Origin: Petrolisthes cinctipes
Taxonomy: Eukaryota > Arthropoda > Malacostraca > Decapoda > Porcellanidae
DNA length: 64,000 nucleotides
Reading direction: 5' to 3'
Assembly: GCA_033782935.1 (NCBI GenBank)
Contig: JAWQEG010003706.1
Location: forward strand, 2,501 to 66,500
The translations under genes and the position numbers were made by a program. The notes beneath the pieces were generated by a model, which saw nothing but the letters and a program-made list of their open reading frames with translations, was not told where the DNA came from and did not search any database. Of the stretch, positions 46,035 to 58,946 are shown piece after piece; within the stretch, counting starts at the first letter, position 1, and every line of letters begins with the position of its first letter.

Positions 46035-46198
46035 TTAAGGGAAGGAACTCATGATGGTGAATTGAAGCGCTACTGATTCCTCCAAACTTTGCCAGGAAAC
46101 AGACCCCCTGAATGTTATTAATAAAGGGATATGTTTCGTGGCATAGTTTGAAGGAATCAGAAGCACTCCAGTTTACCAAAAAGACGTCCTCCCCTTAA
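46035..46198. mobile_element. Palindromic MITE, copy L (full length, best hairpin)
   Basis: It is 164 bp from TTAA to TTAA, with ends TTAAGGGAAGGAAC and GTCCTCCCCTTAA. The left arm 46073-46107 (CTGATTCCTCCAAACTTTGC and CAGGAAACAGACC) is the inverse of the right arm 46126-46160 (GTTTCGTGGCATAGTTTGAA then GGAATCAG). Pairing extends close to both ends, so the whole element can fold as one hairpin with a loop of about 18 nt. Confidence 0.92.
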
Positions 46199-46725
46199 CG
46201 TTTGGGAGTAACTACAGTATAGCGTTTCACTCCCACCTGAGAAATCATCTGGAGTTAGTAATGGCTGATCAGTTCTGAGCTGGAAGTCCGTAATGAATCC
46301 TCTCTCCTCATTAGGCCGGAACTCCTGAGCTAGGATTCGGAACAGAACACTTTAGGCCGAATACCAAAGTCAAAACATTTATCACTGAGAAACAAAGGGT
46401 GATATGGAGTTATTTCAAAAGTTATAAAGTTGCCAACAGTTATTCCAGGTTTATAAGAGTGATGAGACAATACCTGATTACGTAGCTGTTAGTTGAAATA
46501 CACCTCGTACACAGATCTCTTCTTATGTTTACTGAAAATTTATGAAAAGAAATGACTGAGTACAGATTTAGACATTGCTATGTTTTCAAAGTATATAGTT
46601 GGATGCAGGAATTCGAGCTACAGTCGAGGTGTAATATGCTCAGTTCCTCGCAGTATAATATTTCTTTGCGACCAATGAGATATACCAAGGGCAGAACTAG
46701 GATGTAGGATGGCGACAATAGTTAA
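46199..46725. other. Intergenic; repeat fragment at 46222-46251
   Basis: The fragment matches 27031-27060. Nothing else is recognised. Confidence 0.5.
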
Positions 46726-46901
46726 GTACACTCGTGATACGAAATCCCTGACCAGAGATGAACGGCAGGCACCACACACACATACCCTGCATTCGAACTC
46801 AGCCTCTATAGGTGTACTGGGTGGGGAAATGAGCAATACCAGGCGATTCGAAGCTTTCTGCTCATCACACTCTGGTCAGAAATTATGTATCACGAGTGTA
46901 C
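46726..46901. mobile_element. 176-bp TA-flanked MITE with about 30-bp TIRs, copy 2
   Basis: GTACACTCGTGATAC (46726-46740) is perfectly inverted as GTATCACGAGTGTAC (46887-46901). Similarity continues inward to TGACCAGAG on the left and CTCTGGTCA on the right. The terminus TACACTCG matches that of the 24311 element, and the lengths agree. Frames of 89 and 72 codons overlap it and are probably fortuitous. Confidence 0.85.
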
Positions 46902-49442
46902 CGGACAAAAGTCACTGGTTACTGGAGAGGGACAAGAATATTCCACCTGGGCTGTACCACGAAATCATGACTGTATAATCTTGACTGTCCAACTGTACAT
47001 GGTGGTGAGTTTCATTCAATGTTTTTTCCTATGCATATAACCTGCACATTTATCTAATTTTCAGATCTGTGTTTAAAACTGGATAAAGTAACCTACGAAA
47101 TAAGTAAACATAAATAGAGTATACTATATGAATACATAGGCAATAACTTGTCTCAATTTTTTTTTTTTTTTTTTAATGTTAAGTAAAATGTAATACTTCA
47201 AAGAACGTTAATGGAGTGCAGAAAGTGTGCGTGCATCTTGTAAGAATGCACTGTGCTCTCATGGCCTCAACAATAAGAACGCGTGGTAGAGGGGGGAGAG
47301 AGATAATGCTTGCCTTCTTGAGATAATAGAGTAAATCACACTCCATATTAACCACGGTGGAAATAACTAATATCCACCCAAATTGCACACTTGTCATGAG
47401 AATGGAAAAAGATCCCTTGTATTACTCCAAATTAACTTTAGACTCTCATGGCTTTATCGAGTATAGGACAGGGGTCGGTGCTTATTTGTTCTGGTCTATC
47501 GGGTAGGAAAGTCATTCTCTGTCACCTCGTGTCATCGACAAACTTTCACTCTGTTCACTATCTTATCTCTTCCTTATGGGATAATTGCGACCCCGTGTTG
47601 AGTGATGGTCTGGGCAGGTTAGTTTATCATTACTGAGTAGGCAATTTGAATATGATTTTACCTTGCAGTATATGAAGAGCAAGAAAGAGCAATTTAAGAT
47701 TCAGATCTTCATACTGAGTTCATTTATAGGAAAGTTCTGGTGACAAAAGTTAATTTCCTTCAGTTCCATATTAGGCGGTTGGTGATTTCGATATTCATGA
47801 GTAAATTTAATATGTTAATAATCTTCAACTCGGAATCATATATAAAAACCCAGACAATTGACTTATTAGCATAGTACAATAAGTGAAGAAAAACTCTGAT
47901 TCATAGACAGGTTAAAGATACTCTAACGTATTGCATATATATATATAACCAGAACGTATAGTCGTCGACGCTAATAGGAGGTACATACTGCGATGCAAAG
48001 TCTCATTCTATTCACACCAAGAATCAATCTGGCTGTTTTGATATCTGGATTCTGAAATAAAATTATGTCAAGAAACAGAAGACAAGTAGCCAGGTATGGA
48101 AACACCAACCTCACTGGTTTGAAAGAACGAGAATCCACAACGCTGCATACTGTATTCAGTTCATCGGGTCATGAAAGTATTGGTACAAAAAGTATCTAAT
48201 GCCTACCAAAAACATTCGAACAACTGCTGATGTCAGACACTAATACTGTACTTCGGTGACCTTCATTCTGTAGTCAAATATACACCAATGCTTTTGTGAC
48301 CCAGTGAACCAGACTGAAAGACGGGTACCTGTTCTGTATGGATAAACCTCAACATCAGGTAGCGCTTCATTATTTGCATAAAAAGAGCCCTGGTCCCGAT
48401 GAGACACCATGATTGTGCACTGAGAACTTTTTATCACTTCATTAATCTTTCGACAAATGCATATCTCAACTTCTCAAACCCCATCTTTTACTGTGACCTC
48501 AAGACCCAATATGGCGTCACTCGGATACTGGCAGGTCTTAACACCTATCCTTTCATGTGATTCCCCCTGTACATGACCTTATCACTAAAGCATTATCAGT
48601 TGCTACTCTAGGGACGTGGCCTCACTCACACCGGTATATACAGGAGCTGTGAAAAGTATGTGACTAGTGAAGGATTATTAATTTCCAAGTGAAGAATGCG
48701 ATGTATGTTTGGACAGTGTGACCATACAGTTAGCATTGAAGGATTACCGTATGTTGAGTGAGTTAGGATAAGATTATACTGTTTATGGTAACCATCCCCT
48801 ATATTGTAGTATGTTCTTCGAAACATTAATAATCACTCTGTATTTTGTATTTAAACATAGTATTGAAATGTCCATCACTCGCATTTATTGGTAGTGTGGT
48901 GTCATATGGATTTTACACAATCTGGGACATAAAACTCTTTGAGTGACTGTACTAGATGCACATCTATCATCAATGATTCGCTGTCGTACGATAACATCTC
49001 GTCCGCCTTCAAGATTATTCATTATGACTTCTAGGGACTGGGATTCAGATTTCAGATCCTCTTGCAGGCGTCCATATGTCCCAGATCCCTCGTTACCTCG
49101 GCGTGGCTCAGGGCACTTAATGGTAGCCCAGAACAATTACCCAAATTAGCGTGTCTTCCCTTGCTCGTGTACAGATGGAGAAGCCTCAGAGCATCCTTGC
49201 CTCAGAGTATTACGTTTTCCCACAAATAAAACTCGAAAATTTCCAAGTGTTTATATGGAGCCCATCGTTCGTTAATAGTAAGCAGTGGACGGAGTTTTCA
49301 GAGCCTACTGGTCTTCATTTGAAGGATAATGTGGACTTTGTAGGAAATTGTAGCATTTTGTTTTTGCATCTATTCCTTACATAGCAGCGAGATCTCAATA
49401 TTGTCATGCGTGCACTGTATTGCCAGTGAATTTGACGTATGT
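46902..49442. other. Intergenic, no supportable gene
   Basis: AT-rich DNA with a T run at about 47157-47174 and short TA runs near 47935. No frame exceeds 83 codons and none is recognisable. Confidence 0.5.
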
Positions 49443-49445
49443 AAG

Positions 49446-49466
49446 TGTGTGTGTGTGTGTGTGTGT
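49446..49466. repeat. Short (GT)n microsatellite
   Basis: About ten GT units. Confidence 0.9.
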
Positions 49467-51749
49467 CCTTAGTTATTACATGAGTTTATATTACTGTTTG
49501 TGTGCATGTATATGAATAAATATAGTTATATGACAATACTCGATGTAATACAAGTGTCCTTGTATACGAGTCAATCTATGATTCTTTCCTTTGCACTGTG
49601 TTGAATATATATGTTATTATGTGCGTTTTCTTTCGTACGTTCACGAGTGCTTCTGTATTTAAGCCCGTGTTCTGCTTAAAAAACAAGAATAGAAGATAAG
49701 GAATCACTTCATAATTTCGGAGTTAGAAGGCAAAGCATTCAATTACCCCGACGATGCCAAACCTGTTCATCTGAGATAACCGTCCATCATCAGTGTCTCC
49801 TCACCAAGAATAACACATCTCCCGCTTTTTAAACCAACACCTAATTCGCCTTTAATAATAACATGTCACATAATAACTTTATATCACCACAGAACACCAT
49901 CTGCACAACACACCAGCTAAGAATGCCACAATACACTACCAACTTAATACTGTCCAGCCTCTCTGCAGATAATAATTCACACTACCTAGAGAGAAACTTT
50001 TTTTATACGTCCAGACTTTAATTACTTGGAAGAGTCACTGATTTGAGGACAACAATCTTTCTTTATATCTGTTATGAAATCCATTGGAATCCGGTGGAAG
50101 AAAGAATGAAGAAAGTATTGGTCTAATCATATATTTGACGCGTGTCAAATTGAAATCAATTATTACACGTAAGTAGTAATACCTGTGTAATCCAGATATG
50201 TTTTCTCCAGTCTTGTGTCATAAGAAAATTCAAGAAGTTATTACTGAAATCGAATGCTTTCTGCACCATTAACCAGAGTTTTAGAAATAGATATTCAACA
50301 CCTGTCCACGTACCGCCAACATACGATTTTCAGACCAGTTCAATTCCCGAACATGTGCCGCTAACAAAATGTAATAATACACAAGAAGTTCGAAGTCCGA
50401 ACTCGCTCTCTCAACACATAATAACCGGACCAGATCCAGACCCGAACTTGTTCCGCCCCAACACATGATGAAGGGCTACATCCGCTTCCCCTAATTTCCT
50501 GCTTGTGAAGGAAAAACTTGTTCGAGATGTCCCTCAGCTGGGATCGCCTCTCACCTCCCCTCACTACTCTCACGATCCGCTGACCCAGACGTGCAATAAT
50601 TGTCAACGATCTGCTTCCACTGCAATGCTTTGGGGTATATTGGCTTGCAGTCTGGACAATTATTATTCTCAAAGAGCGCTCTAAGTTTAACTCTTTCTTG
50701 TAAGATATATTACATAGTTAGGAACATCAGAGTATCCTTAGGAGGTTACGTTGGATCATGGAAGTGTTATATGTGGTGGCTTTTTGGTTAGTGTGAACAA
50801 GGCAATAACAAGGGCAGGGAACACTATCCATTTGAGGTTGTACAGAGCTGTGATGGATAAATATATTATTTTATTTTGGATTGAAATACTGTAAGACTAG
50901 AGTCCGCTACTGCACTTCTGGCCTTAAGAAACTATAAATAACATATTTGCCATAAATTTTTCTTCCTAATGTAGTATTTATATCTTACCATATTTTATAA
51001 AACAAAAACCAATTGCTTTCCAACAGGACTCTTCAGGTTTACTGTCCTTGCACTATATATGAAATCCCAATTGTCTGCTGGTGATTCGTACCAGATACCC
51101 TGAAAACAGGAATTCCACCAAAACCACTGTACCAAGACCTGTGCTTCAAATCCGACTGCACGTGGATGTTGGATAAATACTGGTGCAGATCATACTGTAG
51201 ATACAGCCAAAATAAAAAGTTCGTAGAAAAATTCCATTCATCATCGTATTTATGATACCAACATTGTCCATACACAATGTCATGTATCCTACTTAGTATA
51301 AATGTATATGTAGTATACATACGGCCCCTGACGACTTCATGTGACATGTATAGAGTAGTTTACAGTTGACTGTAATACTTTGTCAGTTTTTATATAAAAA
51401 TGGGAGGAAATTTCTTTACTCTATACCTAGACAACACAGTGAGAACAAGCTTAATGTTGAGGGCAACTTGCGATAGAAAGTGAAAAATTATCCAAGGAAA
51501 TGTTGAACAAATATCGGATACCCTTATTAGAATTCGACCTTGGTAATCTATAACAATAATAGTACAATATTTCCAACCTTTATCATTGATACTCAAACCT
51601 GCGTTGTAATTCTGTGATGTACAGTATATTAAATGTTTAACAATAACAGACAATGTATTGATTACCATAATTTAAGCTTATATTAAACACATGATGCATC
51701 ACCCAAACACGCTAGAAATTGCGGCTAGATAATGCTTTACCCGCTCGTA
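49467..51749. other. Intergenic, no supportable gene
   Basis: No exon or repeat family recognised. Minus-strand frames of 92-103 codons (50361-50672, 51039-51347, 51390-51668) lack domains. Confidence 0.5.
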
Positions 51750-51904
51750 TTAAGGAACCTATAATGTAGTAAGACAATTGGAGGTAAATGAGTCCTTCAA
51801 ATATTGCCACGTAATACCACCTATATGGAAGGAGCTTGTTCCTTGGCATAGTCAGGAGGAATCAGAAACATCCAATTCTCATACACGACCGCAGGGTCCT
51901 TTAA
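51750..51904. mobile_element. Palindromic MITE, copy M (full length)
   Basis: It is 155 bp from TTAA to TTAA, with ends TTAAGGAACC and GGGTCCTTTAA. Left arm AATGAGTCCTTCAAATATTG; right arm CCTTGGCATAGTCAGGAGGA then ATCAGAAACATCC. It is closest to copy I. Confidence 0.88.
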
Positions 51905-51977
51905 AACAATGACTCCACCACTCCTATCTCAAAGTTACACTGTTTCTATTAAGAAGTTACGGCACTCCTGCTCCGAC

Positions 51978-52007
51978 GGTACGGTACGGTACGGTACGGT
52001 ACGGTAC
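51978..52007. repeat. (GGTAC)n pentanucleotide repeat, about 6 units
   Basis: Perfect ACGGT units, each joint giving a GTAC-containing phrase, at the start of a longer repeat region. Confidence 0.95.
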
Positions 52008-52034
52008 GCCTCTTAGACTCTGAATGTACGCTGC

Positions 52035-52400
52035 TGCTGTCCTAATCTTGTTCTGAAGTCAAGCCTCTCCAGTACTGAAGTTAAGTTGCTCCTATCCTGA
52101 GCTCACGCCTGTGACTGTTCTGAAGTTAAGCTGCTCCTGTCCTGAAGTGTACCTGTCTTGTTCTGAAGTTAGCCTGCCCTGTTTTTTTAAAGTTAAGCTG
52201 CCTCTTTTATGAAGTTACACCCGCCCTGTTCTGAAGTAAGAACTGCTCCTCTCATGAAGTTAAGCTGTTCCTCTCATGAAGTTAAGCTGCTCCTGTCATG
52301 AAGTTAAGCTGCTCCTGTCATGAAGTTAAGCTGCTCCTGTCATGAATTTAAGCTGCTCCTGTCCTTAACTCACCCCAGCCCTGCTCTGACGTTAAGCTAG
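52035..52400. repeat. 22-bp minisatellite, variable upstream and regular downstream
   Basis: CTCCTGTCATGAAGTTAAGC with TG repeats regularly at about 52250-52360. Upstream units are diverged (CTGTTCTGAAGTTAAGC- and CCTGTCCTGAAGT-like). Confidence 0.9.
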
Positions 52401-53284
52401 TGCTGTTCTGAATGTACGCTGGTGTTATTCTGAAGGCCGTAATTACTGACGTGTAAAGCGTGCAGGTGTTGGTGGCCTCAGCTGGTAAACACACACTTCT
52501 ATGATTATTTTCCTGCTTGCCCAACCACACCCACCTCCACCCTCCTTCCTCATCCCTCTCTTTCTCTCTAACACACACACACACACATTCAGAGAGAGAG
52601 AGAGAGAGAGACGTTCTCTCAGGGACACTGGACCGGCTCAAAAATAATGTCCCCTTTGCAGACAGAATTGATGGAAGATGAAGATACAGACTGAGCCAAA
52701 GGTTTAATGTTGCTCATCCATTTATACGCACTGAAATTGTTAGTAGGAGAAGCTGTGGTCGCAGGGGAAGACATGTTTACGGATTGCGATTAAGTTCACT
52801 CATTATTAAACATTAATGAACTCTGTTCTCTTTACTACCAGAGACAGTGTACTTACTGTATATACATGTCAAAATAAATCCATGCTGAATGACTCTACGA
52901 TATCCATACCAATTAAGGATCGTTATAGAAAACCTTCCTCTTTTAAACAGATTTTAGCAGTTTATAATATATATACTGTAAAAATAAAAGGTAGATCAAG
53001 TCAAAGCTCTTCGACGTGGTACAGGGAATAAGGAAGACAAGAGTATAGTAGGTATAAACATGTGATGACACTATGAATCTATGTTTTTCTCATATTTACA
53101 GTGTCAATGTAGTTGTGAGTTAGAAAAGAGTACGACAAACTTTACAAACTATGGACTCAATCACGTCTATAATCAGCAAAAATTAGTATTTCCTTTAAAA
53201 AGCCAAGTAAAAAGTCTATCAAGTGTTCAACTTCCTCATAAAACAAGATTAAGATATACGAATTTATTGCTAATAAAATCTAGT
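52401..53284. other. Intergenic; (CA)n/(GA)n at about 52569-52612
   Basis: Short CA run followed by GA. The overlapping minus-strand frames (52348-52641) come from these repeats. No gene is seen. Confidence 0.55.
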
Positions 53285-53815
53285 TAGGAGAGCGAGTAAA
53301 ATGTCAGGGCCTTGAAGACAGTCACCAGAAGTGATAGTAAATCAAAGAGCTGTTTGGGAAGTTTCTCGGGTTTTTCCTCGTCATCAAATCACTGTTAAGA
53401 TTTACGATGCTGGTAACCTAAAGCCTAGAGTGTGAGAAGAATGGTCCTTAACCCAGAAAACAGTCACTCGGACAGTAAATATCATAGTAAATTAGAGAAC
53501 CGTTCTAACATATTCCACATGCATCGCCATCAAATCAAGAGAAAATTTATGATGCTGGTTAACCAATACCTAACGTGTGAGTTGACCACTAGTGGGACCT
53601 GAACACAGACACTCGATATAGCAGAAAAACAACAAAGTATCTCGAATTCTTCCTCAACTTTTCCCTTCCAGCTGATTAGATGAAGATTTACGATCCTGAT
53701 TATCAAGACACTGGAGTGTAAGAAGGGCGTAGGAGAGACACAAGGCAACATTCGATATAAGATGCCACAGTAAATCATCTATCTGCTTCGTGATGAGGAC
53801 CTCACCTTACAAAGT
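53285..53815. repeat. Degenerate tandem repeat of about 145 bp, three units
   Basis: Landmark phrases GATTTACGATGCTGGTAACC (about 53399), ATTTATGATGCTGGTTAACC (53545) and GATTTACGATCCTGATTATC (53685) are spaced by 145 and 141 bp. Each is followed by GTGTGAGA or a related phrase, and more weakly by a CAGTAAAT/AGTAAATTA phrase. It is an old array. Confidence 0.7.
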
Positions 53816-54414
53816 TAGATGGCTGATTAACGGCTGGAAAAACGGGTCCCTGCCTCTAGTACTGGATAAATGTGCTCAATAATTTCACAGCAAGACCCTA
53901 CTCAGTGCAAATTTACCTAGTGTGCAAACTCTTGCTTTAATATAAAGGAGTTTATTGAAATCAGTTTAATTTGAATTGGCTATACAATGGCACAACGATG
54001 TTGTTATCAGTAATACTGTATTTACAAAAAGTTATTCTTCAAAATTTTAATATTATAACACTTTATAAAACTATTATAATTTTATTACTCTCAAATTTAA
54101 CCCAAAAAACTCAGATCGACCATAATGGGAATAGAATGCTAACAGATTAACGGCACCACCAGCATGAGAACACGAATGTAAAACACTAAGAACAACAATT
54201 AAGAAAGGCCAGAGAAACGAATCAACACCACAGTGAGTGCGATAACAAGAAGGTATAACACGAAAAACACTTGTTAAGCAGCGAGAGAGAACACATCTCA
54301 CGCCAGCTCGTATCGCTGTTCCAGTCAAGTGTTGAGTTACGACCATGAAACTGACGACCGACTTAAGTATTCCCCCCGCGAACCCTCAACACCGTCTTAG
54401 TCTCGCTGATTGAC

Positions 54415-54446
<32 letters not shown>

Positions 54447-55122
54447 ATCATCCTCTACTGAAGTTTGAGTTGGCCTTGAATCAAGTAGTAAGATCTTTGA
54501 GGTACAGCTTCGGACTTAATCGTTATATCCTTCATCGACAAACACACAAACATACGGTTGTGTGTAGCCTACCGGGTTAGTATATGGGAGGAAGAAGAGA
54601 AAAGTATAGGAGAGCGACTGAACAGAAAAGAGTCGATGATCAGTTAAAATTAATGATAGGTAAAGATGGCGAATACGTTGGCTGATATAAATATTTTTGG
54701 AATAGTTCTCTCGTTTTATACACATTATATAATACATCCTTACTTACTCACTAGCATCAAAAACACCAAAACGAGTACGGATACATTTCAACCAAAAAGA
54801 GAAAGCTTGTGCATCTGTATTTGTGCATTTATTTCAACAACATCACCTTTGCCCACCAAGACGAATTAACGAATGTCTTAAATCAACACATGTACTGTAA
54901 ATATTGATGTCTAACGATAGGTCGGCTATTAAGGGATGTGACAGTACTGTCATAGTAGTTCCCAAACCTACCAATATATGAACATTTCTCTGTTCTTATC
55001 AACATGCATTTGATTCGAAACGGAATTGGTGTTGACATAATTAATTTAAACACAGTGAATAGAGGCTATAGGAAGTGTGGTCAGCATAACACCTTCCACA
55101 ACTCACACCGGCAGCCATGATG
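53816..55122. other. Intergenic; (GT)n at about 54418-54446
   Basis: AT-rich DNA with one GT microsatellite. The 90-codon minus-strand frame at 54074-54346 has no recognisable motif. Confidence 0.5.
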
Positions 55123-55123
55123 A

Positions 55124-55151
55124 GACACACACACACACACACACACACACA
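55124..55151. repeat. (CA)n microsatellite
   Basis: About 14 CA units. Confidence 0.95.
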
Positions 55152-55382
55152 GGCTCCAACTCCTCGCAGCCTTCATCACACTCAACCTTCAACAACATCA
55201 TAATTATATATTTCTCCCTATCCATGGACGTCCTTTATCACTTTACCTTGCGTCCTGGAGAGTGATGATGTACCAACTTGAACACGACCAACGGAAACAC
55301 GGACACACAAAGGATAAATAAAGTGGGAGGTAATGACAGCAGTGGTGGAGTCTTGATGTGGTGATGCAGGGTGTACTGAACT

Positions 55383-55636
55383 GCATCCCTCCCTATACCT
55401 AACCCCAGTCCCCCTCCCCATGCCTCCCTACCCAATTCCAGTCCCCCTCCCCATGCCTCCCTACCCAACTCCAGTCCCCCTCCCCATGCCTCCCTACCCA
55501 ACTCCAGTACCCCTCCCCATCCCTCCCTACCCAACTCCAGTCCGCCTCCCCATCCCTCCCTACCCAACTCCAGTCCCCCTCCCCATGCCTCCCTACCCAA
55601 CTCCAGTCCCCCTCCCCATGCCTCACTACCCCCCCC
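55383..55636. repeat. 33-bp C-rich minisatellite, about 7 units
   Basis: The unit TCCCTACCCAACTCCAGTCC with CCCTCCCCATGCC repeats with few changes. The 33-bp period keeps frames open on both strands (11-residue repeats). A C-rich low-complexity stretch continues to about 55830. Confidence 0.94.
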
Positions 55637-55830
55637 CCCTCCGTCTCACCTCCCTTCAGTGCCCTACCTCTCCCCTCCACCTCTTGCCTCCTATTCCTCC
55701 CTCTTCTAACCCCTCTATCCCTCGCTTCTCTCATCCCCCTCCATCTCCAGCAATCCCCCCCCCCCTTCTCCCACTCTTCCCAGTATCACCTTCCTTCCGT
55801 CTCCCTCCCTCCCTCCTTCGGCGTTCTCCA

Positions 55831-56202
55831 GGGAGTTGTCAGTTACATAATTTAATATATCTTATTCAAAATTTTCCTTGATTGACGGAAATGTTCTGTG
55901 GAAATAGGAATTGTTTAAGACAATTTAATTAATTTTATTATATCCATCACTGACTTTACTGTAATAGAGACATTAACTTTTGCAAAATACAAACTTAAAC
56001 GTTTAATAATGTATGACAGGTAGGACTATAAGTTGCAATAATTTCACAGCACAAAAGTGTTTAAAGTTACCCATATAATAATGTTAGAAGCAACTTAACT
56101 CTTGTAGTTGGCTTTTTAGTACCCAGAAAACACAATAAAGACACGGGGACAAAATTGCCGTAATACAGAACAGCTTTGTAGGCTTCAGGACCAATAGAAT
56201 GC
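55831..56202. other. Intergenic, no supportable gene
   Basis: AT-rich DNA. Confidence 0.5.
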
Positions 56203-56274
56203 TAGAGTGTTGGTAGGCGTGTCATCTAGAGTGTTGGTAGGCGTGTCATCCAGTGTGTTGGTAGGCGTGTCATC
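56203..56274. repeat. 24-bp triplication
   Basis: TAGAGTGTTGGTAGGCGTGT with CATC occurs three times in tandem. The third copy begins CAGTGTG. Confidence 0.93.
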
Positions 56275-57806
56275 TACAGCACCGAGGAAATTTCAGGTCA
56301 ACAAATTCCCAAAGTGTGGCGAGGCGGATCCTCCTCAATCCTGTTTTCATAACTGATGAATTTCGCTCCTACTTCATTGTACCCAAATTAGACTTAATAA
56401 TGCTCCATCTATCTATCTCTAATTTAGATAATAAGAACCCGAAGTAAAAAGTATTCCCAACATTGGTTCCACATTCGAAGAAGTTGTCTCAGTTCGGAAC
56501 ACAGCTGGGAAGTGTGCAACGGTGCGGAGAGAATGAAATGTGATTGGAAGAGGCAGAGCAAGTGAGTGATAGCATCATACAAGTCGCTGCTTAGAATGGC
56601 AATGGATGTCTAATGAACCTGAAGAAGTTCACGCCAGAGTGGTAACTAGCGATCTTATACCCTGATATGCTAACTGCCATACACAGCTTAGGTACTGAAA
56701 AAAACACACACAAAAATGTAAACACACACACACACAAAAAAAACAATAGTATATTTAGCTCAGCCACTGGAAGCGAATGAATTGTTGGGGCACACATTAA
56801 ACTATATGTGGTTGAAAATATGATTTAATTTGTCATATGGTAATTTCATTGTTTCAGATTTCGGTGTGCTAAATATTGTGTATCACTTCTTTAGTTGGCA
56901 ACACTGTGTAGCCTATCCTTCCAACTTCAACCTGGCAACAAGGGGTACCAACCCAGGCTTCAAAAGCATTAATACCGATCAAACCATTCAATTCCATACA
57001 TCCTTACAGTCGGTTTCCTGTCTCCCTTATGCACTGGTGCTTTGGAATCGTTAATCCATATGCTGCCTAGATTAAAATACTTGACAAAAATAAGAGAATT
57101 TAACCATGCCAGAAGATAGCTTAGTTTTGATATTGAAAAATGAAGAGGTCTTGAATCTGTAGCGATATCCAAAGTGCCCAAAAATATCTTCAACTTTCCT
57201 TATAAAGAGGAAGTAACCGGATATGAAAAATGATGGAGACACATACAGTCACAACAAATTGTCCTTGATTGCCAGTGATGGAATGGCGAGGCCAGGTGTT
57301 TCAAACTGTAAATACGTGGATTCGTTGCTTCAGTCAACCGCCTGATAATAATATGGGTATAAATGTAATGTTAAGAGTTTTTGGAAACTCATATGATATT
57401 GTTTACGGTACTTATGTGATATCAGACTTTACTTCTATAAAATGTTTCCATGGTAAGATCTCATTTACTGAAGGAGTGATCAGAATATTTGTACATTACA
57501 AGTTTACTATTTTATGAACAATTACTGTAGCAAACAACTACTGTATGTAGCTGAGTCACCTTCTTATAATATAATGAGGGCAAGAGAGGTCTGGAAAATG
57601 ACTACTAACGGTACACTAACTTAGCATCGTAGCATGAGGGCCAGATACCACAATACACATTACAAGACATCTTGGTTGTCTCCTTAAATGCTGTTTGTGG
57701 ACTCGAAAACACATTAAACTTAACAAACATCAGCCCGTGGCAAGAACAGTTGACTGTTTATTGCATCAAGACAGCCTCATTTCTTCTTGCAACTTAGCGT
57801 TTTTGT
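56275..57806. other. Intergenic, no supportable gene
   Basis: A short interrupted CACA/A-rich stretch lies near 56700-56745. No gene recognised. Confidence 0.5.
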
Positions 57807-57819
57807 CACTGTATTTTCC

Positions 57820-58014
57820 CCCGTATTGCCTGCATTAGTGATGTGGGCAATACTTTAAGGGTTTTGGTGCCCCTTCGGTCCCAGCCACTAGCTTTTAGTT
57901 CTTCAACTGTCACTCTTTTCTTTCTATTTCCTTCCTGCTTGCTGTCACCTCTCTATCACCTTTTCCTGGCGCTGTATGACCTCGTTGTTGCGGCGCCTAA
58001 TATCAATCAATCAA
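57820..58014 (+). mobile_element. SINE-like retroposon of about 195 bp with 13-bp target-site duplication
   Basis: The body ends in GGCGCCTAATATCAATCAAT and further TCAA-type repeats. It is flanked by TCACTGTATTTTC at 57807-57819 and 58015-58027, a perfect 13-bp direct repeat. No Pol III A or B box was clear, so it may be either a SINE or a 5'-truncated LINE. Its 3' tail matches the truncated insert at 5634-5683. A 111-codon frame crosses the insertion and is fortuitous. Confidence 0.85.
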
Positions 58015-58027
58015 TCACTGTATTTTC

Positions 58028-58946
58028 GTCTCTGTATTTATGTGTCCGATCGTGCATGTACTTAGGAGAGACAATGAGAGGGAGTACAATAAGCTTTCAA
58101 TGCGCTGACTACATAGATGGATTCAAAACTACTGTATATTACTACGAAGCAGAGTTCACATCCAGCATTTTTTTATGAAATATTTATGTGAAGCGATAAT
58201 CAAATATATTTACACTCATGCATTATAATATATTGTGAAAGGAAGTTGGGCAAGGAGGTTCCTATCTTTAAGTTACGGTAATCCAGATATGGATGTCTGG
58301 CTGAAAACGATTTCTCATGTAGTAGATATAGCTTACTTTAGCTAAGTAAAGCAAGAAGTTTATATAATATATATATATATTGTTTTATATTTATTTATAT
58401 GATTGTTACGAATAGCCGGGTTATAGGGAACGTTCACTATAATGGTAGGTGGTCTGCAATTGAAAGACACAAGAGCTAATATGTGAAGGAAGATGTACAT
58501 CATATGACTCTGGCCAGTTTATTTTTACAGGGGAAGATGTAGATCATACGTGACATTGGTATGTATATTTCGATATGGTTCAGTGCTTTGCTCGCTGCCT
58601 CTGTGGTTTACAACATTATAACTCTGTTACGCATGTTGTGGAAGACCATTATATGTTTTCATTTATTTATCGTCTTCTCTATCTTAAATTAACCTTCTGA
58701 ATGCCTTTTTTTCCCCTCGGTTGAATTAAATCGTCTGTAATTTTGTTATATATACAGAATGGACACTGTCTCTGGTTCGAAATTAATCAGAGTGCCTCTT
58801 AAAAGGAGTTATTGTTCTCGGGCATAGTAAATCAACTGGGGATAGACAGAAAATTATTACAATCACAAAGCTGGCAATCAAAGGTTAATTATGGTAGCAT
58901 TCACAAAAATAAGTCGTAAATAGATGTGTGCTCTGTAACCTGTATA
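58028..58946. other. Intergenic, no supportable gene
   Basis: AT-rich DNA with a short AT run near 58366-58380. Confidence 0.5.

Noticed and set aside
46785..46800. Minus-strand GAGTTCGAATGC resembling a B box
   Set aside because: It lies inside the TIR element at 46726, with no A box or tRNA fold.
46709..46978. 89-codon plus frame ending in a phrase faintly like a retroelement polyprotein (NIPPGLYHEIM)
   Set aside because: It overlaps a MITE and the similarity is too short and uncertain to support a Gypsy-type fragment.
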